Assembly: GCA_964354155.1 (NCBI GenBank)
Contig: CAYGYG010000008.1
Span: forward strand, 1-64,000
Direction of reading: 5' to 3'
DNA from: CAYGYG01 sp964354155
Lineage (GTDB): Bacteria; Hydrothermota; Tepidihabitantia; SM23-42; CAYGYG01
DNA length: 64,000 bases
Part shown: piece after piece, positions 59,450 through 64,000 of the stretch
Layout: every line of letters starts with the position of its first letter
Position numbering within the stretch: position 1 is the stretch's first letter
Translations under genes and position numbers: made by a program
Notes under the pieces: generated by a model
Database searches by the model: none
Seen by the model: the letters and a program-made list of their open reading frames with translations, nothing else
What the model was told of the DNA's origin: nothing

Positions 59450-60967
59450 CTACTCCAAGCCCTTTGGTTCCAGAATAAGACTCGGTTGACCGTCACTGTA
59501 GATTGAGACTCCGCCGAAGAGGCGGTTCTTGACCAACGGGTCGAGCGGCTTAATAATCATTTCCTCCTGGGCGACGATATTGTCGACCAGAATCGCCCTC
59601 TTCTCGGTTGGAACCATCGCGACGATCGCGGCGTGACGCCGGAGTCCATTCCCGGGCAGGCCCAGCACCTGTTTGAGCCGGATGACCGGAAGGTTCTCGT
59701 TGCGGAAGATGACCATCTCTCGATGATGCACCTTCAGGATTTCCTCCTCCGAGACGTTAAAGGTCTCAATGACATTAGCCAGAGGCAGACAGTAGAGTTC
59801 ATCGGCCAGCCTGAAGACCATTGCCTTAATGGTGGCCATCCGCAGCGGCAGGGTGATGATGAACTTCGTCCCCTGTCCCCCGGTAGTCTCGATGCTGATC
59901 TCGCCGCGCATGTTCTCGACCGCCTTCTTCACAGAATTCATGCCGACACCCCTGCCGGAGAGGCCGGTGACAACCTGCTTGGTGGAGAAGCCGGGGCGGA
60001 AGATGAGCTGGAGCACATCGTGATCAGTCATTCTCTCAAATTCGGACGGCTTGACGATGCCGCGTTTGACCGCGACCTCTCTTACTTGCTTGAGGTCAAT
60101 GCCCTTACCGTTATCCTCGACGGCGATACTGATGAAATCGCGCTCGCGACGAGCCGCCAGCTTGATGCGTCCCTTGACGTCGATGCCGTGGTCGAGGGCA
60201 TTGCGCAGAAGGTGCAGGACCGGGTCCTGAAGGTCATCGATAATGGAACGGTCGATTTCGATATCGCGCCCCTCAACCACGAACTCAACATCTTTGCCGA
60301 GGCGGCGGGACTCGTCGCGCATCCAGCGCGGGAAGAAATCGAATACATGGGAGAGCGGGAGCATGCGCATCATCATCACCTCATCGGTCTGCTCGTCGAT
60401 CAAACGCGAGAGGTGTTCAAGCATCTCGGTCAATTCCCCGTCCCGAATCCGTTCCTGAATACGCATCAAGCGATTGCGGGCGAGTATGAATTCATTGATG
60501 AGATTGACCAGGTGATCGAGGCGCAGCATCTTAATCTTGATCTCGTCGACGTCTTGCACGGCGCGATCGCGCACCGCGCCGGCCACATCTTCGCCGCGCA
60601 GGATACCGTCGGCCTGGTCCAGTAGGATCTGAGCCGGCGGCAAGTCACGGCCGGTCTTGAGTATCTCGAGCGAGCGCTCGAAGAAATCGACCACGGTCAG
60701 GCAGTAGTTGATGATCGCCGGGTTAACCTTGATGGCTCCTCGGCGGACTTCACTCAATATGTCTTCGGCCCGGTGGGCCAATTTGGCCAGGGAGTCGTAG
60801 CCCATGGTCGCGGCCATGCCTTTGACCGTATGGAAGGAGCGAAAAACCTGATTGACCGCCTCAGGATTGTCCGGGATTTTCTCAAGGCTGAGCAGGCAAT
60901 CGTTGAGCAAGGTGATATGCTCTCTGGTCTCGCTGATGAAAAGGTCCAAATACTTGGATATATCCAT
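59450..60967 (-). CDS. cheA: Chemotaxis-type histidine kinase CheA, lacking P2
   Basis: 505 residues, shorter than typical CheA (about 650-690). P1 Hpt carries His46 in VFRSFHTVKGMAATMG. The P2 CheY-binding domain is absent; a short linker leads to P3 dimerisation (EIKIKMLRLDHLVNLINEFI). P4 kinase has N box HLLRNALDHGI, G1 VEDNGKGID and G2 GLSGRGVGMNSVKKAV. P5, the CheW-like regulatory domain, spans about 375-505. It phosphorylates CheY. Start overlaps the cheY stop (TAATG). Confidence 0.92.
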   Translation of the reverse strand: MDISKYLDLFISETREHITLLNDCLLSLEKIPDNPEAVNQVFRSFHTVKGMAATMGYDSLAKLAHRAEDILSEVRRGAIKVNPAIINYCLTVVDFFERSLEILKTGRDLPPAQILLDQADGILRGEDVAGAVRDRAVQDVDEIKIKMLRLDHLVNLINEFILARNRLMRIQERIRDGELTEMLEHLSRLIDEQTDEVMMMRMLPLSHVFDFFPRWMRDESRRLGKDVEFVVEGRDIEIDRSIIDDLQDPVLHLLRNALDHGIDVKGRIKLAARRERDFISIAVEDNGKGIDLKQVREVAVKRGIVKPSEFERMTDHDVLQLIFRPGFSTKQVVTGLSGRGVGMNSVKKAVENMRGEISIETTGGQGTKFIITLPLRMATIKAMVFRLADELYCLPLANVIETFNVSEEEILKVHHREMVIFRNENLPVIRLKQVLGLPGNGLRRHAAIVAMVPTEKRAILVDNIVAQEEMIIKPLDPLVKNRLFGGVSIYSDGQPSLILEPKGLE

Positions 60968-61332
60968 TAGCGCTTCAATATCCGTTCAATTGCCTCCAGA
61001 ACCCGCGAAGGCTGAAAAGGCTTAACCACGAAGTCGAGAGCGCCGGCCTGAATTGCCTCCATGACCAGGGCCTGCTGTCCCATCGCGCTCACAATAAGGA
61101 CTCGGGCCTTGGGGTCGTGTTTCTTGATCTCCTTTACCGCCTCAATGCCGCTCATGTCGGGCATGATGATATCCATCGTCACGAGATCGGGTTTGAGTTG
61201 ATCGTACTTGTCGACGGCTTCTTTGCCCGACGCACCTTCCCCGGCGATCTCGTAGCCGCCTTTCTGAAGAATATCCGATAGCATTCGGCGCATGAACATC
61301 GCATCGTCAACAATCAAGACGGTGGCTGCCAT
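60967..61332 (-). CDS. cheY: CheY-type response regulator
   Basis: 121 residues, single receiver domain: acidic pair Asp9-Asp10, phosphoacceptor Asp54 (VTMDIIMPDMSG), Ser82 switch and Lys104 (VVKPF). CTAGGAGG lies 4-5 nt before the ATG. It heads the operon cheY-cheA-cheC-TPR-TPR/Roadblock-Roadblock. No flagellar genes are near, so the output may be gene expression, surface motility or the Roadblock proteins. Confidence 0.93.
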   Translation of the reverse strand: MAATVLIVDDAMFMRRMLSDILQKGGYEIAGEGASGKEAVDKYDQLKPDLVTMDIIMPDMSGIEAVKEIKKHDPKARVLIVSAMGQQALVMEAIQAGALDFVVKPFQPSRVLEAIERILKR

Positions 61333-61418
61333 TACACCTCCTAGGGTTGTTTACTCAGCCTTAAATACTGAACACATGGCATTCCTTCGGTCATATGCAG
61401 CACGCTAATCGAACAAAA

Positions 61419-61446
61419 ATTATAGTCATCTTGGGGGAAATGTCAA
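61419..61446 (-). promoter_or_regulatory. Consensus promoter for the cheY operon
   Basis: On the minus strand TTGACA (61441-61446), 16-bp spacer, TATAAT (61419-61424): perfect hexamers. The leader is about 80 nt. Confidence 0.88.
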
Positions 61447-61482
61447 CCGAATGTTTTGGCTCATGTTCACTATCTTGCGTTT

Positions 61483-64000
61483 TTACGGATGTTTCACTCG
61501 GCGGCGGACCGTTTTTTCAATCTCGACCGCCAGGAAGACCACCGAGGATAGCATCAAGCAGAGAAGAAGCTCGAACACCGACAACGGTTGAGTCTTGAAG
61601 ACCGGATTAAACCAGGGCACATAGATGACCGACAATTGGAGCAGGACGGTCAGGAGCACCGCACTCGACAACGGTACATTCGACATGAGTCCCTGAGTGA
61701 AGAGTGACTCCCTTTCGGAACGAATCGCCAGGACGTGTCCCATCTGGCTTAAGGATAGTACGGTAAAAACCATGGTCTGCCAGTGATGGCCGGTACGGAT
61801 TGCCCAGGCCTGCGTGCCGAGGCAAACCGCGCCCATGAGTAGTCCGACCCAGATGATGTGGACCCCAAGGCCGTGAGCAAAGAGGCTTTGCTGGGGGTGG
61901 CGCGGCGGTCGGGCCATAATATTGGGGTCCGAACGTTCGCCCGCCAGGGCCAGGGCCGGATAGCTGTCTGTAACCAGATTAATCCAGAGCAGCTGGATCG
62001 GCAAAAGCGGGATTGGCAGTCCCAGAAACGGGGCCAAAAAAATCGTCCAGATCTCGGCTGAATTACTGGTCATGATGTATTTTATGAACTTCCGGATGTT
62101 GTCGTAGATGCGCCGCCCCTCTCTGATCGCCCGGACAATGGTCGCGAAATTGTCATCGAGCAGGATCATGTGGGATGCTTCCTTCGCTACCTCGGTGCCC
62201 ATGATGCCCATGGCAATACCGATGTCGGCGCGCTTCAGAGCCGGGGCATCGTTTACGCCGTCGCCGGTCATGGCGACGAATTGCCCCTTGTCCTGAAAGG
62301 CCTTCACGATTTTCAGTTTCTGTTCGGGCGCAACCCGGGCATAGACACGGATTTTTTCAACCCGCTTCTCGAATTCGTCAAGGGGCATGGCGTCAAGCTC
62401 TTTGCCGCTGACGATGGCCTGGCTGTCTTCTTCAAGGATACCAAGTTTGTAAGCAATCGCGCGTGCCGTTATCGGATGGTCGCCGGTGATCATGACCGGG
62501 ATGATGCCCGCCTGCCGGCAGAGCTCAATTGCCGCCTTGGCTTCTTCGCGCGGCGGATCCATGATGCCGACCAGTCCCAACAGCACAAGGTCTTGCTCGG
62601 CTGTTTCCGGCGTCAAGCGGGCGGGCAGGCTTTCCCACGACCGCATCGCGATGCCGAGGACCCGCAATCCATCAGCGGCCAGGCGCTGGTTGATGTGATG
62701 AAGTTCTTTGCGGTCGCGGGCCACCCGGTTTTCAATCAGAATGCCGCTGGCCTTGGCATCCAGCACCTCGATCGCCCCCTTGGTGTAAGAGACGATTCTG
62801 CCGTCGGGGGTCCGGTGAAAAGTCGTCATGCACTTGCGGGTCGAATCGAACGGAATCTCGGCCAGGCGGGGATATTCGCACGCCAACACGTCTTTGTTGA
62901 AACCGAGATCGGCGGCGATGGTGAAAAGCGCGACCTCGGTCGGATCACCGACCACCGCGCCGCCTTTGTTTACCTTGGCGTCGTTGCTGAGCGCCAGCGC
63001 CAGAAACAGATTCATGTTCGACGGGTGCCAGGCCAGGGCGTTAGAAAGCTCGTCCCGTTTCATGATCTTGCCGTCAAGATAGATTTCCTGGACGCTCATC
63101 CGGTTCTGGGTCAGAGTTCCGGTCTTGTCCGAGCAGATGTAGGTTATCGAGCCGAGGGTCTCAACCGCTGCCAGCCGGCGCATCAGGGCGTGTTCCTTGA
63201 CGAGTTTCTTGGCCCCGAGGGCCAGGGCGATCGTGATGACCGCGGGCAGTGCTTCCGGGATTGCGGCCACGGCCAGGCTGACCGCAGTCAAGAACATCAA
63301 GGCCGGGGTCTCGCCGCGCAGGACGCCAAAGACGAAAACGATGGCGCAGATGGCAAGAAAAGCGATGGCCAGTTTGCCGCCGAACTTGGCAAGCCGCCTC
63401 TGCAGGGGGGTTTTGACTTCCTCTTCGGTCTGGAGCATGGTGGCAATGCGGCCCAACTCGGTGGTCATCCCGGTTTCAGTGACCAGTCCGATGCCGCGGC
63501 CGTAGGCGACGGTCGTACCGCGGTAAACCATGTTGCGGCGGTCGCCGAGCGGGGCTTGGGGATCGGCAACCGGCTCGGTGTTCTTTTCGACCGCTTCGGA
63601 TTCGCCGGTCAGGGCCGCTTCCTCGATCTTGAGATGGATGCTTTCGACCAGGCGCATGTCGGCCGGAATGATGTCGCCGGCTTCGAGCAGGACGATGTCG
63701 CCGGGCACGATGTCGAGCGCCGGAATGATTGTGATTTCCCCATCGCGCTTGACGTGAGCTGACGGCTCGGCCATTTTGCGCAGTGCCTCAATGGCCTGCT
63801 CGGCGCGGTACTCCTGACTGAAACCGATGATCGCATTGATGACGACAATGACCAGAATCGCGATCGTGTCGATCGGCTCGCCGATGATCCCCGAGATAAC
63901 CGCGGCCCCGATCAGAATCAGGATCATGAAATCCTTGAACTGATCCAGGAACATCTCAAAGGCGGTACGTTTCTTGAGACGCTTGATCTCGTTGCAACCG
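61483..64000 (-). CDS. Cation-transporting P-type ATPase (calcium/PacL type), 5' end beyond window
   Basis: About 838 residues visible; the frame is open to the right edge, where it reads GCNEIKRLKKRTAFEMFLDQ, as in the N-terminal domain of P2A pumps. An internal ATG at 63954 is not the start, and roughly 40 residues are missing. Signatures: AALTGESEAVEKN (actuator), ICSDKTGTLTQNRM (phosphorylated Asp), MTGDGVNDAPALKRADIG (hinge), and in the membrane AAIPEALPAVITIALALG plus WINLVTDSYPALALA. These fit bacterial Ca2+-type (LMCA/PacL) pumps; Mn2+ or Na+ cannot be excluded. It exports cation at the inner membrane using ATP. Confidence 0.9.
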   Translation of the reverse strand, partial: GCNEIKRLKKRTAFEMFLDQFKDFMILILIGAAVISGIIGEPIDTIAILVIVVINAIIGFSQEYRAEQAIEALRKMAEPSAHVKRDGEITIIPALDIVPGDIVLLEAGDIIPADMRLVESIHLKIEEAALTGESEAVEKNTEPVADPQAPLGDRRNMVYRGTTVAYGRGIGLVTETGMTTELGRIATMLQTEEEVKTPLQRRLAKFGGKLAIAFLAICAIVFVFGVLRGETPALMFLTAVSLAVAAIPEALPAVITIALALGAKKLVKEHALMRRLAAVETLGSITYICSDKTGTLTQNRMSVQEIYLDGKIMKRDELSNALAWHPSNMNLFLALALSNDAKVNKGGAVVGDPTEVALFTIAADLGFNKDVLACEYPRLAEIPFDSTRKCMTTFHRTPDGRIVSYTKGAIEVLDAKASGILIENRVARDRKELHHINQRLAADGLRVLGIAMRSWESLPARLTPETAEQDLVLLGLVGIMDPPREEAKAAIELCRQAGIIPVMITGDHPITARAIAYKLGILEEDSQAIVSGKELDAMPLDEFEKRVEKIRVYARVAPEQKLKIVKAFQDKGQFVAMTGDGVNDAPALKRADIGIAMGIMGTEVAKEASHMILLDDNFATIVRAIREGRRIYDNIRKFIKYIMTSNSAEIWTIFLAPFLGLPIPLLPIQLLWINLVTDSYPALALAGERSDPNIMARPPRHPQQSLFAHGLGVHIIWVGLLMGAVCLGTQAWAIRTGHHWQTMVFTVLSLSQMGHVLAIRSERESLFTQGLMSNVPLSSAVLLTVLLQLSVIYVPWFNPVFKTQPLSVFELLLCLMLSSVVFLAVEIEKTVRRRVKHP

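Noticed and set aside
59633..60625. Plus-strand open frame of 330 codons opposite cheA
   Set aside because: Antisense shadow of a gene with all CheA motifs.
62170..63762. Long plus-strand open frame (530 codons) opposite the P-type ATPase
   Set aside because: It is antisense to a gene with complete P-type signatures; its translation is low-complexity in style with no family match, as expected from GC-rich third positions.

Overview
The window is 64 kb of bacterial chromosome with moderately high GC and dense genes on both strands. It has no rRNA, no intact tRNA and no CRISPR array. At least ten large secreted proteins are built from repeats (LVIVP, Kelch, YCF48-like, NHL, beta-helix) and end in a FlgD-like or type IX-like C-terminal sorting domain with a G-[IV]-Y-F motif. 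With a flagellum-free chemosensory cluster and many TPR proteins, this fits an uncultured FCB-like or WOR-3 (Stahlbacteria)-like lineage. That placement is inferred from gene style, not from a marker gene.

Layout. 1-54: start of divIVA (minus). 0.5-7.7 kb: two secreted proteins, one a 1645-residue glycosidase-like enzyme. 7.9-9.7 kb: two sugar-type ABC permeases. 9.7-13.6 kb: a small protein, a 19-codon coupled ORF, a soluble chemoreceptor fused to an oligopeptide-binding domain, and cheW. 13.9-17.1 kb: secreted subtilase and ZIP metal transporter. 17.1-28.2 kb: permease remnant, cyclase-like/AAA/TPR regulator, PAP2 phosphatase, membrane-fused spermidine synthase-like protein, acyltransferase, patatin, GT-C/TPR protein. 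28.8-38.8 kb: accessory island, partly AT-rich, with several broken genes, divided by six copies of a 20-bp repeat and bounded by an 80-bp direct repeat. 38.9-50 kb: comM, secreted repeat proteins, and a transposase-HTH/TPR/SARP-like regulator. 50.2-55 kb: tdh-acpS-acsA-acp-kbl. 55-61.3 kb: cheY-cheA-cheC-TPR-TPR/Roadblock-Roadblock, tightly coupled. 61.5-64 kb: P-type calcium-type ATPase, cut by the window edge.

Expression signals are unusually readable. Most promoters are TTGACA-like, a 16-17 bp spacer, then TATAAT-like. In eight genes the -10 box ends only 5-8 nt before the start codon, predicting leaderless mRNAs. The other genes have strong AGGAGG sites.

The most notable items are the cytoplasmic receptor/solute-binding fusion with its own CheW, the repeat-partitioned island, the Che-TPR-Roadblock operon, the ACP-containing threonine operon, and the leaderless promoter class.
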